Shown: positions 15,776-25,016, numbered from the stretch's first letter. The stretch: 64,000 nucleotides of DNA from Polyangiaceae bacterium (GCA_020633235.1 JACKEA010000001.1:1612001-1676000), one strand, 5' to 3'. Made by a program: numbers and translations. The notes: a model not told the origin generated them from the letters alone.

Positions 15776-15797
15776 TTTCGTGCTAAGCTCACTCTCG

Positions 15798-15840
15798 CCT
15801 ACAGTGTAGGAGACGTGTTTTTGCGTCCAGGACACTGGAC
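15798..15840. promoter_or_regulatory. Two short palindromes upstream of Ser/Thr kinase gene
   Basis: CCTACA-g-TGTAGG (15798-15810) and GTCCAG-gaca-CTGGAC (15825-15840), centred 28 bases apart in the 101-bp gap before the kinase gene. They are candidate operators; no -35/-10 pair is clear. Confidence 0.35.
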
Positions 15841-15876
15841 GTTCGTCGAGAACCCTGCCATCACCGCAACGTCAGG

Positions 15877-17574
15877 ATGAGAACGCTCGGGGAAATTCAG
15901 CCCGGTCAAACTGTCGGCCGGTACGAGTTTCTCGTACCGATCGCACAGGGCGGCATGGCCGCGGTGTGGGCCGCGCGCTTGAAGGGGTCCCGCGGGTTCA
16001 GCAAGACCGTGGCGGTCAAGACCATGCTGCCCACGATCTCGGACGACCCGCACTTCGAGCAGATGTTCTTGGACGAGGCGCAGATTTGTTCGCGCATTCG
16101 TCACCCGAACGTCGTCGAGATCTTGGATCTCGGTGAGCAGGACGACCTCCTCTATCTGGTCATGGAGTGGGTGGACGGCGAGCCCCTGTCCTCCATTCGC
16201 CGGGCCGCCGCCAAGCGCGAAGGCATCCCCCGGCCCATCGCCGTGAAGGTGGTGGCGGACGCCGCCGCCGGTCTCCACGCCGCCCACGAGCTCAAGGACG
16301 AGCACGGCGAGGTCATCGGCCTCGTTCATCGCGACATCTCCCCGCAGAACGTGCTCATCACCTACGACGGCGTCGTCAAGATCGTCGACTTCGGCGTGGC
16401 CAAGGCCGCGGGTCGTACGGCGGAGAACACCAACGCCGGGCAGATCAAGGGCAAGCCGCCTTACATGTCGCCGGAGCAGGCGCTGGGCAAGGACATCGAT
16501 CGCCGCTCGGATCTGTTCGCTCTCGGCATCATCCTGTATCAGCTCACGACCGGTAAGCATCCGTTCCGTGGCGAGAACGACGTCATCACGCTGCAGAACA
16601 TCGTCTCCGATCGTCCCATCATCCCTCCGCGGGCGTACGACAAGGAATACCCGAAGCCTCTCGAGGCCGTCGTCATGCGAGCGCTGGAGCGGGATCCGGA
16701 CAAGCGCTTCCAAACGGCGGCGGAGCTCGAAGCCGCGCTCGATCGCGTGTTCCCCCCCACGGTACCCCGCGTGCGTACGGAGGACGTCGGCAAGTTCGTC
16801 ACTGCCATGCTGGGGGAGCGGGGCGAAGAGCGTCGCACGGCGCTCCGGGACGCCATCCGGCAAGCGGACGAGCGCGCCGCCAGCGGCGAAACGCTGTCGT
16901 CTCCCACCGCCAGCCGCGCCATGGGAGAGCTCGGGACCACCGTCGGTACTGCGCCGCCCGGAAGCCCCGCTGCATTGGCGCTGTCTTCCGGCATCGGCCA
17001 CACGCCGCTCAGCACCTCGAGCGGCATCTCCATCCCGCGCCCGCCGCTGCCTTCGGCTCACGAGGTCACGTCCAGCGAGCCCCACAGCATCCCGCAGACG
17101 CCCTTCGGCACGCAGACGCCCACGGAGCCGCCGCCCGCGCCCAAGAGCCGCGGTGCCCTGTGGGTCGTGGGTGGCCTGTTCATCGCCGCGCTGTTCGTGG
17201 GCGGCGCGCTGCTCGTCACCCGCTACACCGGATCGCAGGCGTCGGCCCAGGCTCCGGAGCACGCGCCCACGCTGGCCGACACCAAGAAGGAATCGTCGAA
17301 GCCGGACAGCGTCGACACGGACAAGCCCGCGACGGACAAGCCCGTGGACGACAGCGATGCAGTGGACCTCACGGATCTGGCCGTGGAGAAGACCGCAACG
17401 GCCGCGCCCCAGCACGCCCCCGTGGTGAAGGGGCCCATCACCGCCAAGACCGCGGACAAGCCCAAAGAGCCCGAGAAGAAGCCGGAAGCCAAGAAGCCGG
17501 AAGAGAAGAAGCCGGCCACCAAGAAGCCGGGTGGCGGTTTCGTGCCGCCGCCGGTCACCGACCCGGGCTTCTGA
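15877..17574 (+). CDS. Membrane-anchored Hanks-type Ser/Thr protein kinase
   Basis: 565 aa. The kinase domain (residues ~15-290) has all key residues: glycine loop IAQGGMAAVWAAR, ATP-binding Lys48 (VAVK), catalytic HRD at 151-153, DFG at 171-173 and the PPYMSPEQAL activation segment. A Pro/Ser-rich linker leads to one transmembrane helix at ~428-449 (ALWVVGGLFIAALFVGGALLV). The outer tail is low complexity, full of Lys/Pro/Ala (KKPEAKKPEEKKP). No PASTA or other recognised sensor domain is visible, so the signal is unknown. Such kinases are abundant in myxobacteria. A hairpin follows. Confidence 0.93.
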   Translation: MRTLGEIQPGQTVGRYEFLVPIAQGGMAAVWAARLKGSRGFSKTVAVKTMLPTISDDPHFEQMFLDEAQICSRIRHPNVVEILDLGEQDDLLYLVMEWVDGEPLSSIRRAAAKREGIPRPIAVKVVADAAAGLHAAHELKDEHGEVIGLVHRDISPQNVLITYDGVVKIVDFGVAKAAGRTAENTNAGQIKGKPPYMSPEQALGKDIDRRSDLFALGIILYQLTTGKHPFRGENDVITLQNIVSDRPIIPPRAYDKEYPKPLEAVVMRALERDPDKRFQTAAELEAALDRVFPPTVPRVRTEDVGKFVTAMLGERGEERRTALRDAIRQADERAASGETLSSPTASRAMGELGTTVGTAPPGSPAALALSSGIGHTPLSTSSGISIPRPPLPSAHEVTSSEPHSIPQTPFGTQTPTEPPPAPKSRGALWVVGGLFIAALFVGGALLVTRYTGSQASAQAPEHAPTLADTKKESSKPDSVDTDKPATDKPVDDSDAVDLTDLAVEKTATAAPQHAPVVKGPITAKTADKPKEPEKKPEAKKPEEKKPATKKPGGGFVPPPVTDPGF

Positions 17575-17587
17575 TCTCCGTTTCTAT

Positions 17588-17603
17588 GTTGGTCCGGCGC
17601 GAT
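17588..17603. repeat. Dispersed intergenic motif, copy d (degenerate)
   Basis: GTTGGTCCGGCGCGAT, 13 bases past the kinase stop; it overlaps the terminator hairpin. One of the weaker matches. Confidence 0.35.
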
Positions 17604-17615
17604 CCCCGTCGCGCC
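17596..17615. terminator. Hairpin between convergent kinase and lipoprotein genes
   Basis: GGCGCGA / TCGCGCC 7-bp arms around tccccg, located between a (+) and a (-) gene end. No T-run. Confidence 0.5.
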
Positions 17616-17632
17616 CCGAGTCGGCGCGAGCG

Positions 17633-17905
17633 TCAGTTCGGACGCTTGGGCTCGCGCGTGGGATCCGGCTCCCAGGTGCAGCGGTTGCCCTGACAGCGCT
17701 CGACGTAGAGCACGCGTTTGCCGCAGCCGACGGCGCCCTTTTCGTGGGGCTTGTTCGTGTAGTGGTACACCGTGATCTGCCCCTTCGGGCACGAAAAATC
17801 CCGCGAAGCGCGCTCGCGGATCCACTCGTGGGAGCGATCCGAGTGCACCACGCAGCCCGAGAGCACGGCAGTGACGGCCAAGAGCAAGACGTGAAGCGGG
17901 CGCAT
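17633..17905 (-). CDS. Small Cys-containing lipoprotein
   Basis: 90 aa. The start is set at 17905 because MRPLHVLLLAVTAVLSGC is a clean signal peptide plus lipobox; upstream codons are Arg-rich and unlikely. The mature domain has four Cys (SCPKGQI, AVGCGKRV, CQGNRCTW), which could form two disulfides or bind metal. It ends in PTREPKRPN. Not recognised beyond lipoprotein; it is convergent with the Ser/Thr kinase gene. Confidence 0.7.
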   Translation of the reverse strand: MRPLHVLLLAVTAVLSGCVVHSDRSHEWIRERASRDFSCPKGQITVYHYTNKPHEKGAVGCGKRVLYVERCQGNRCTWEPDPTREPKRPN

Positions 17906-17995
17906 GAGACGAGCGTAGCGCCGCGCTGCGCGGGACGTAAAGCGGGAGCCGCGACGGGCATCGCGCCGAGCCAACAATCAAACGTAGCGGCGCGT

Positions 17996-19558
17996 TCAGT
18001 TCCAGCGTTCCCAGTCGGCCAGGTAGTAGGCGACCAGGGCTTGGTTATCGAGGTGGTTTTCCTGGGCGGGGATGCGGCTCATGTCGTCCGGAATGCGAAA
18101 CAGGGACGCGAGGATGGGGGGCGTGAGATAGCGGAGCGTTGCGGGCGGCAAGGCCGTGGGAATGGGAAAGTCGTGGTGCTTGGCGAGCAGGTAGCCCCAC
18201 TCGCCGAAGGTGGGCACGAACACGCGATAGGGACGCACCGCGAGGCCCACGCTCGCGAGAGTGGTGGCGACGCACCAGTAGGCGCGGCGCGCGAACAGCG
18301 GCGAGGTGGACTGCACCACCAGCGCGCCGTCGTCGGCCAGGCGATCCCGCGCCGAGCGGTAGAACTCCGCGGTGTACAGCTTGCCCAGGGCGTAGTTGCT
18401 GGGATCCGGGAAGTCGAGGATGACGACGTCGTAGCGCCGCGTGTCGTGGGAGAACCACACCATGGCGTCGGCGTTCTCCACGTGCACGCGGGGGTCGTGG
18501 AGCGACTCGTGGTTGGACGCGGTCACGCGCGGGTCGTGCAGGGCGAGGCCCGTCATGCGGGGATCCAGATCCACCAGCGTGACGCTCTTCACCCCGGGCC
18601 AGCGCAGCACCTCGCGCACGGCCAGGCCATCGCCGCCGCCACCGATGAGCACGCTCTCGTGGCGCTGGGTGGCGGCCATCACGGGGTGCACCAGCGCTTC
18701 GTGGTAGCGGTGCTCGTCGATGGATGAAAACTGCAGGTTGCCGTTCAAAAACAGCTGGTAGCCGTCGCCCTTGCCCGACAGCACGATGCGCTGATAGCGC
18801 GACTGGGCGGCGAGCAGCACGCGGCCGCCGTACAGGTTCTGCTCGCTCAGGCGCGTCATGCGGCCGCTTTCGAACAGCGCCAGACCGAGCAGCGCACACA
18901 CGATCACGGCGCGCACGCGGGCGCCCACCATGCCCTTGCCGTCGCCATCTGCCAGCACCCAGGTGGACACCAGCCCCACGAGCGCGTTCAAGAGGCCGCA
19001 CACGATGGAGCTCTGCACCAGGCCCAGGCGCGGGAACAGCAAGAGCGAGAACGCCACCGAGCCTATCAGCGCGCCGGCGTAGTCGAAGGTGAGGGCCTTG
19101 GCGATGACGTCCTTGAACTCGTACTCCGTGCGCAGGATGCGCATCAGGATCGGCAGCTCGAGCCCCACGAGCACGCCGACGGCCACTACCGTTGCGTACA
19201 GCACCAAGTGAAAGGCGCCGGTGTGGGCGAAGGCGATGAACAGCGAGGGCGCGCTGAGGCCGCCCAAGAGCGCCGTGGCGAGCTCCACATCTACGAAGCG
19301 AAGGGCGAGCTTGCGATCGAGGAAGCGCGAAAGATAAGCGCCGAGGCCCAGCGCCGAGAGGTAGACGCCGATGACCAGGGAGAACTGCGTGACGGAGTCG
19401 CCCAGCACGTAGCTGGCGACGGCCGCCATGGCTAGCTCGTACACCAGGCCGGCGGTCGCGATCACCAGCACCATGCCGAGCAGGATGCGGGCGCGGAGCC
19501 GGCCCACGGAGCGCTCCGGTGCGGGCGCGGGCCAGCCGGAAGGCGCTTCCGAGCTCAT
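17996..19558 (-). CDS. Membrane-anchored spermidine-synthase-like aminopropyltransferase
   Basis: 520 aa. The N-terminal ~240 residues hold about seven transmembrane helices (ILLGMVLVIATAGLVYEL, FSLVIGVYLSALGLGAYL, and so on). The C-terminal half is a SpeE-type methyltransferase fold: LIGGGGDGLAVREVLRW (cofactor loop), VDLDPRM, the acidic DFPDPSNYALGKLYTAEFY and a C-terminal ENHLDNQALV. Soluble SpeE moves an aminopropyl group onto putrescine. Membrane-fused versions are widespread in bacteria and their substrate is not settled. The DUF350 gene 22 bases upstream is a known partner of such genes. Confidence 0.88.
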   Translation of the reverse strand: MSSEAPSGWPAPAPERSVGRLRARILLGMVLVIATAGLVYELAMAAVASYVLGDSVTQFSLVIGVYLSALGLGAYLSRFLDRKLALRFVDVELATALLGGLSAPSLFIAFAHTGAFHLVLYATVVAVGVLVGLELPILMRILRTEYEFKDVIAKALTFDYAGALIGSVAFSLLLFPRLGLVQSSIVCGLLNALVGLVSTWVLADGDGKGMVGARVRAVIVCALLGLALFESGRMTRLSEQNLYGGRVLLAAQSRYQRIVLSGKGDGYQLFLNGNLQFSSIDEHRYHEALVHPVMAATQRHESVLIGGGGDGLAVREVLRWPGVKSVTLVDLDPRMTGLALHDPRVTASNHESLHDPRVHVENADAMVWFSHDTRRYDVVILDFPDPSNYALGKLYTAEFYRSARDRLADDGALVVQSTSPLFARRAYWCVATTLASVGLAVRPYRVFVPTFGEWGYLLAKHHDFPIPTALPPATLRYLTPPILASLFRIPDDMSRIPAQENHLDNQALVAYYLADWERWN

Positions 19559-19580
19559 GGGAGCTGGGGCGAAGGGAGCC

Positions 19581-19805
19581 CTATCCGCCGATGGCTGCGG
19601 CGATGATGATGCTGAGCCCCAAGATGACGGAGCCGATCATGATGGCGAGGGCCGTGTTCTGGTCTTCCTCGATCTCTTTTCGCAGTGAGAACGGCGTCAC
19701 CATCTTGATGATGAAGAAGCTGGCCGCGAACATCACGATGCCGATCAGCGAGTAGACGACGGATGCGACCAGCGCCTTGAAGAATGGAGCCCAGTTGATG
19801 TCCAT
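19581..19805 (-). CDS. DUF350 small membrane protein
   Basis: 74 aa with two hydrophobic helices around a charged loop: FFKALVASVVYSLIGIVMFA and ALAIMIGSVILGLSIIIAA, with LRKEIEEDQNTALA between them, which is the conserved DUF350 (YjfL-like) signature. A ribosome site (agaggaag) precedes the ATG at 19805. It lies directly ahead of the membrane SpeE-like gene; DUF350 plus this type of aminopropyltransferase is a recurring operon. Inner membrane, function unknown. Confidence 0.85.
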   Translation of the reverse strand: MDINWAPFFKALVASVVYSLIGIVMFAASFFIIKMVTPFSLRKEIEEDQNTALAIMIGSVILGLSIIIAAAIGG

Positions 19806-20019
19806 GCTGCGTGCTTCCTCTTAGCTCGGATCGGGCACATCCCCGCGCCGACCACCCGCTCTACCGTTTACAGGGTTTTTCAACAACATGGAACAACGGT
19901 GGCGGCGCCCTGCGCGGCAGGGAGTTCGGCAACTGCTTATCGAACGGTTGGCCTGATCACCGCAAAGCCCCCCATTTTTCGGCGGATGGAGCGGCTTCGC
20001 GTAAGCTTTCGGGGTCGTC

Positions 20020-20847
20020 ATGCTGGTCGTCCTGGGGCCGCCCTTCGAGGGCACGGATTCCGACTACGCGCGCCTCTCGCGCGTGACCGGCCTCGTGGCA
20101 TACGACCTGAAAACCCGCGTGAAGCCGGGGGTGTGGGGCGTGGTGAGGGCGCTCGGCAACGAGCTCGAGGCCGCCGCGCTGGTGGATGAGCTCCGGGCCC
20201 AGGGCTTTCGCGCGTGCGCTCTGGAGCCCGCCGTGGGCGGCGATCCGGCGCGGCCCTTCGTGCCCCTGACTCAGCTCGAGCTGGGGGACGACCGCATGGT
20301 GCTCCACCTTACCGAGCGCAGCATGACCATCCCCTACCGGGCGCTCTTGGTGATGGTGCGCGGGGAGGTCCACCTCGGGTCGCGGCCTCCCTCGGAGCAT
20401 CGCACGTCCAGCTCCACGTTCCGGGCGGTGATGCCCAGCGCTGCGGAAGTCGCCGTGTTTCGAGAGAAAGCGGCGTCCGGCGAGCTCGACGCCTATGCGG
20501 CGGTGGACATCCATTTTGCGACCGTGAGCTGGGCGGCCCGCATCGATGCCCGGGGCTTCGACTTCGCGGTGCTTCCGGAGCGCAGCGGCACGCTGGCCGG
20601 GGATCTCGATCTGCTCATGGATCTGATCGTGAGAAAGAGCGGCGTGCGGGTCGATCGCGGCGCGCGGGCCTCGAGCCTCGTGTCGTTCGCTGGAGCGCCG
20701 CCGCGGTCCGGGACGCCGGTCCCCGGACAGCCGCGCATCCCGCCCCCACCCAGGGACGACCGCTTCGATGCCTACTCGCGCCTCGTGGCCGAGGCCGAAC
20801 GCCTTGCGCCGCGCCAAGGATCCGAGGCGCCTCCGGCGCCGGTGTGA
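20020..20847 (+). CDS. Conserved-looking protein of unknown function
   Basis: 275 aa, no signal peptide or membrane segment. The N-terminal third (MLVVLGPPFEGTDSDYARLSRVTG...RVKPGVWGVVRALGNELEAAALVDELRAQGF) reads as a small alpha/beta domain. A beta-rich segment follows (ERSMTIPYRALLVMVRGEVHL), with a Pro-rich C-terminus (PGQPRIPPPPRDDRF). It resembles proteins that inspect or score another polypeptide, but I cannot name the family. It stands alone, divergent from DUF350, with a 214-bp gap that shows no clear promoter. Confidence 0.7.
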   Translation: MLVVLGPPFEGTDSDYARLSRVTGLVAYDLKTRVKPGVWGVVRALGNELEAAALVDELRAQGFRACALEPAVGGDPARPFVPLTQLELGDDRMVLHLTERSMTIPYRALLVMVRGEVHLGSRPPSEHRTSSSTFRAVMPSAAEVAVFREKAASGELDAYAAVDIHFATVSWAARIDARGFDFAVLPERSGTLAGDLDLLMDLIVRKSGVRVDRGARASSLVSFAGAPPRSGTPVPGQPRIPPPPRDDRFDAYSRLVAEAERLAPRQGSEAPPAPV

Positions 20848-20947
20848 TAGCTTTCGGGGGGTCGCGGGCGGGCTCCACGGCATTGGGCCGGCGGGCTTGC
20901 CGAGGAGTGGTTTGGCCCGTGCGTGCTAGACTGGGAGCATTAGAGCC

Positions 20948-21970
20948 TTGATTTCGAGACCTTGTTCCGGTTTTCGGGCGGTGAGCCTGGCCGTCGTGTT
21001 GGCCCTGGGCGGCATGACCATCGCTCCGCCCGCTCAGGCGCAGAGCGCTGCCGAGCTCGCCAAGGCACGCTCCCAGTACAAGCAGGGCCTGAGCCTGGAA
21101 GCCGCGGGGGATTGGGGCGGCGCCCTCGCCAAGTTCGAGGCCGTGGGCAAGGTGAAGCTCACGCCGCAGGTTCGATTTCACATCGCGCGTTGCAAGGAGA
21201 ACCTCGGTCGGTTGAACGAGGCCTTGGGGGACTATCGCCTGGCAGAGTACGAAGCGGGTCAAGCCAGCGCCAAGGAGCTCCCGGAGATCACCAAGGCGCG
21301 GGAGGCCCTCGAGGCCCGGATCCCGAAGCTCGTGATCTCCCGCGGAGAGGGCGCCGAGTCGGCCCGCATCGAGCTCGACGGCGTGGAGCTGGGAGAGGCA
21401 AAGATCGGCCAGGAGGTCAGCGTCGATCCCGGCCCCCATCGCATCGTCGCCAAGCTGCCCAAGGGGCAGTTCGAAGAGAACGTGACCCTCGGCGAAGGCG
21501 AGAGCAAGACGGTGGATCTGGTCGCTCCGGAGAACCTCACGCCGACCACCAACACCGGCCCCGTCACCGACCCGGACGTTCCCCCCGTGGAGGACAAGGG
21601 CGTGAAGGTGGAAAAGAAGGGCGGCTCGGCGCTGCCCTGGATCATCGGCGGCGTTGGCGTGGTCGGCCTCGCCGCGGGCGGCTACTTCTTCATCAAGAAG
21701 AACGACGCCCAGAGCCAGCTCGACGACGTGTGCCGCGGGGACGTGTGCCCCAAGTCCAAGCAGAGCCTGCAGGACGACGGCAAGCAATACGCCACGCTCA
21801 CCACCGTGGGCCTCGGCGTTGGCGTCGTCGGCATCGGCGTGGCCACGGTCATGCTGCTTTCCAGCGGCGGTTCGGATGAACCGGCCAAGGAGCAATCCAA
21901 GAAGGGCGTCCGCGTGGACGTCGCCTCCACCTCTTCGTACACGGGAGTGAACCTTGTCGGCCGCTTCTGA
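20948..21970 (+). CDS. TPR/PEGA-domain exported protein
   Basis: 340 aa. TTG start at 20948, chosen because it supplies the Arg-containing n-region of a signal peptide ending PPAQAQ. Residues ~33-120 form two TPR-like helices pairs (ARSQYKQGLSLEAAGDWGGALAKFEAV, VRFHIARCKENLGRLNEALGDYRLAE). PEGA-type beta repeats follow (ARIELDGVELGEAKIGQEVSVDPGPHRIVAKLP). A central transmembrane helix (LPWIIGGVGVVGLAAGGYFFI) and a second hydrophobic helix (VGLGVGVVGIGVATVMLL) come later. This layout is common in myxobacterial envelope proteins. It overlaps the start of the next gene by 17 bases. Confidence 0.82.
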   Translation: MISRPCSGFRAVSLAVVLALGGMTIAPPAQAQSAAELAKARSQYKQGLSLEAAGDWGGALAKFEAVGKVKLTPQVRFHIARCKENLGRLNEALGDYRLAEYEAGQASAKELPEITKAREALEARIPKLVISRGEGAESARIELDGVELGEAKIGQEVSVDPGPHRIVAKLPKGQFEENVTLGEGESKTVDLVAPENLTPTTNTGPVTDPDVPPVEDKGVKVEKKGGSALPWIIGGVGVVGLAAGGYFFIKKNDAQSQLDDVCRGDVCPKSKQSLQDDGKQYATLTTVGLGVGVVGIGVATVMLLSSGGSDEPAKEQSKKGVRVDVASTSSYTGVNLVGRF

Positions 21971-23216
21971 TCGCACCTTCCGCCGCGCCGGTGCCATCGC
22001 GCTTTCGGTGCTGGGCACGGCGCTGGCTGCTGCCTGCTCCTTCCCCGATCACACGTTCATCGAGGACAGCGAGTTCTACGCCAACGCCGACAGCGGTGTT
22101 GGTGGTGGGATTGGGGGTGTTGGTGGGACCGCGGGAACGAGCGGTACGGGCGCCACCGGCGGCGGAGGTACGGCGGGCACCGCGGGAACGGCGGGGACCG
22201 CAGGCACGGCCGGCACTGCCGGCACGGGCGGCGGCGGAACCGGCGGGGCCCAGTCGTGTGGTACCGGCAACACCTGCGCGCCGGATTCGCCAACGGGCTG
22301 GAAGGGACCGGTGGTGTACTACGAAGGGCCAGATCCGGCGCCGGGCTGCAATGAAAGCGGCGGCTACCCGACCATCGAACAATCCGCCAACTCGGGGTTG
22401 GATGCAGGGTCACCGACCTGTCCAAGTTGCTCTTGCGGCGCCGCGGCGGGAATGACCTGCAACGCAGAGGTCGTGTACTTCGATGCCACGTCTTGCGGGG
22501 GGGCAGGCTGCTGGGGCCACTCGCCGGCATACTGCGGGGACGCGGATCCAAACCAGCCGCCTCCACCGATCACCGTTGGCACGGCTTGCAAGGGCCAGAA
22601 TCTGTGCTCTGACGCCACGGGCAGCACGCCGAAGTCCGCGGTGTTCACCAACGTGACTGCCTCCGGTGGCACCTGTACGCCGAGCTCAACCGGAACCAAG
22701 AATATTCCCGCGCCGTCGTTCACCAAGACAGTGCGCGCCTGCGGTGGGCCCACTGGCATTCCCACAGGCTGCCCCTCGGGGTCGACCTGCGTCCCCAACC
22801 CGTCGTCCAAGTTCAGTCCGAACATCTGCATTTATCAGAGCGGCGACGTGGCGTGCCCCGGCGGTGCCTACGCAAAGAAGTCGACCTTCTACCTCTCGTT
22901 CTCGGACGACCGCGACTGCAGCGCATGCAGTTGTGGAGCGGGCACGGGTAGCTGTACCGGTTCGACCACAGTCGACATCTTCACGGACGGGAGTTGTGCG
23001 GTGGGCAAGACCACGCTTCCGGCTCCCGACAACTGCACCGACTTGCCGGCCGACCCCACGGGCATCTCGGCGCCGAACTGCCAGGGCTGGGCAGGAGCGA
23101 GCTTGAGCATGAAGCTCAACGGCGGCACTCCCGGAGCTGGCACTTGCCCGCCGACGGGCGGCCAAGTGACGGGCAGCGCGACACCCACGCAACCGATCAC
23201 ATTCTGCTGCCTGTAG
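21954..23216 (+). CDS. Gly/Thr-rich linker lipoprotein, Cys-rich
   Basis: 420 aa. TTG start at 21954, inside the previous gene, giving a signal peptide (FRRAGAIALSVLGTALAAAC) with lipobox. A GGVGGTAGTSGTGATGG-type tract of about 65 residues is followed by a ~310-residue Cys-rich domain (SCSCGAAAGMTCNAEVVYFD, CSACSCGAGTGSC and others) ending FCCL. No enzyme motif is seen. Its last ~20 codons are echoed downstream in a remnant (23275-23442), so the locus once held a second copy or a recombined C-terminus. Confidence 0.8.
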   Translation: MSAASDRTFRRAGAIALSVLGTALAAACSFPDHTFIEDSEFYANADSGVGGGIGGVGGTAGTSGTGATGGGGTAGTAGTAGTAGTAGTAGTGGGGTGGAQSCGTGNTCAPDSPTGWKGPVVYYEGPDPAPGCNESGGYPTIEQSANSGLDAGSPTCPSCSCGAAAGMTCNAEVVYFDATSCGGAGCWGHSPAYCGDADPNQPPPPITVGTACKGQNLCSDATGSTPKSAVFTNVTASGGTCTPSSTGTKNIPAPSFTKTVRACGGPTGIPTGCPSGSTCVPNPSSKFSPNICIYQSGDVACPGGAYAKKSTFYLSFSDDRDCSACSCGAGTGSCTGSTTVDIFTDGSCAVGKTTLPAPDNCTDLPADPTGISAPNCQGWAGASLSMKLNGGTPGAGTCPPTGGQVTGSATPTQPITFCCL

Positions 23217-23274
23217 TCGCATCGACCAACCCGCTCTGTTTCTTTACCGACGACTTCTCTGGACAGAACAAGAA

Positions 23275-23442
23275 GCGAATCAGTGCGTGGCCATCGCCGC
23301 GGATCCTCCTGGGGATCCTGGTGCCCTTTGGTCGGTCCAGCGGACATCCGGGGTACCGACTGGAGGGAGCTGCAACCCTACCGCCGGCCAAGTGACGGGT
23401 ACTGCTAGGGGCGCGCAGGCCTGCACGCTCTCCTGCCTGTAG
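23275..23442 (+). pseudogene. Remnant of a paralogue of the upstream lipoprotein (3' end only)
   Basis: Reading 56 codons to the TAG at 23440 gives ...VPTGGSCNPTAGQVTGTARG...CTLSCL, which aligns with the upstream gene's C-terminus (GTPGAGTCPPTGGQVTG...FCCL). There is no start or signal peptide, and the upstream boundary is uncertain. The rest of the 664-bp gap (23217-23880) holds nothing I can support. Confidence 0.5.
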
Positions 23443-23880
23443 ACGTTCACGCCCAGTTGGCCGAACGCACGTCCTCGCCGGTCCCCGTCTTGACGGCCGA
23501 GGTTGATCGCTGGGTGCGGACGGCAAGAGCATGGCGCCGTTGCGGAGCGCAGCTTCGGCCGCAGCGCGCAGATATGTGCGCGGTCCGACACCAACGAGCT
23601 TCGCGGATTCGATCAGGGTGTAGAAGAGGGCCGCGACTTCGGTGCCGCAGCGTGACCGGGACCCGTAGTGATTCTTTCGGCGGACGACCGCGCCGCGCAG
23701 ACTTCTTTGCGTGGCGTTCTTGCGGTGTTGACCCCGCTCGCCCAGCCCCGCCAACGCCTGCTGAAGCTCTTCTCGCTTGCTCTCCATGCACCGCAGTCTC
23801 CGCGCGATCGCCAATCACGTCACGACGGGGCGCGGCGAGGACCTACAGCCGAACCACTTCAACTCGCTTTGTTCACCAAC

Positions 23881-24231
23881 ATGGGTGAGATCACCCCTTG
23901 GGGTGTTTGTGGTGCGACATGTGCCCGTGGTATCCCGGTTCTCGTGGGTGGCGGTGGGGAAGAGAACTCGCGAGTGGACTCCAAGCTGCGGAACCTCGCC
24001 ACGGCGCTCAGCCTCTCACCTCGAGAGACCGAGGTCTTTGTCTGTCGAACCCTGGGCGGCACCAGGCAAGACGTGTCTGACCTGCTGGGGTGCAGCGTGT
24101 CAAGCGTAGATACGTATACGCGCAGGATTTCGCGCAAGGCGGCTCGCGCTGGACTGGTGTCTCGAGAGGGAATCGGATTCGGAGAGATTGGGCGGGCGGC
24201 GTTGCTTGCACTGCTTGAGAAGCGTGAGTGA
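23881..24231 (+). CDS. Small LuxR-type helix-turn-helix protein
   Basis: 116 aa. The middle (LSPRETEVFVCRTLGGTRQDVSDLLGCSVSSVDTYTRRISRKA) matches the GerE/LuxR DNA-binding domain: the LSPRE.EV opening and the recognition helix S.SSVDTYTRRI. It lacks any receiver or ligand domain. ATG 23881 is the first convincing start, but no ribosome site is obvious and the frame is open upstream, so the N-terminus is uncertain. Codon use looks less GC-biased than the core genes, as in the kelch gene that follows. It may regulate the kelch gene 101 bases downstream; that is inference. Confidence 0.6.
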   Translation: MGEITPWGVCGATCARGIPVLVGGGGEENSRVDSKLRNLATALSLSPRETEVFVCRTLGGTRQDVSDLLGCSVSSVDTYTRRISRKAARAGLVSREGIGFGEIGRAALLALLEKRE

Positions 24232-24261
24232 GCCAGTTTCACTGAACATTCGGTTGTCGCG

Positions 24262-24280
24262 GAGCGCCTGACTGGCGCTC
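24262..24280 (+). terminator. Hairpin after LuxR-type HTH gene
   Basis: GAGCGCC / GGCGCTC 7-bp arms with a 5-nt loop, 31 bases past the stop codon. No T-run. Confidence 0.45.
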
Positions 24281-24332
24281 GGCTGGCGTCGTTGGCAATG
24301 ATCCCCGCAGAAGTTCTGCGAAGGGGTGCGAC

Positions 24333-25016
24333 ATGGATTGGCGAGTGAAGCTGTTTCGAACGACAAGTCTGGCTGGCCTGATCTTGGGCTTGGGCGGCGC
24401 TCTGGCCAAGGGTGCCACGGACGCGCACCTTGGCGCTGGAGCAACGGAGTCGGTAACCGGGAAGACAGTGGACTTCATTCAGAGGGCGTTCCGGCCAATG
24501 CCCCGAATACCAACCTGGATCCAGGAACGGGATGTGCTGCAAGACAGGAGCATGCTCCGTGACGGTGCGATTCGGACGCTTGAGGACCATGGTGCGTTTC
24601 TCCATCCTCGACTAGTCGACCGGCTTGCTGAGTCAGACGCGACGGTCGAGTTGCCAAAGTCAGCGACTCAAGCGTTCGCGGTTTCGGACGGGCGGTCGGG
24701 CGCGCGAGTTGAAGTTCGCCTCGTGGGCTTGCGCCCCGTCAGGCCAAACTTGCAGCATGGGATTGCGGTCTACAGAGGCGCGGTGCGGGATGGGGCATGG
24801 CTTCACCGTGTGACGAAGGCCGGCACGGAAGACTATTTGTTGCTAGCTCATCCGGTTCCGCGAAACCGTCTGCAGTATGCTGTGCATCTAGGTTCGGGGA
24901 TCGCTGGGTTGCGGTTGGTTGCCGACACGCTTGAGTTTATCGACCCGTCTGGTAGCCCCGTACTCCGGGTATCGCCGCCGTGGCTGAGTGACTCGCGCGG
25001 TGTTACCCGAAATGCC
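24333..25016 (+). pseudogene. Kelch-repeat protein gene, fragment 1 of 3 (5' end)
   Basis: Starts at ATG 24333 with a ribosome site (gaagggg) and encodes a signal-like N-terminus (SLAGLILGLGGALAKGA) and a beta-rich region. The frame is cut at 25016 by an IS66 element: GAAATGCC (25009-25016) is repeated at 30913-30920. Removing the element joins ...GVTRNA to RLHVSGCAVDRNPAAPWG in frame. The full rebuilt gene (24333-25016 + 30921-31682 + 34690-35175) has 644 codons including stop. As it stands the gene reads into IS66 sequence and is inactive. Confidence 0.9.
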
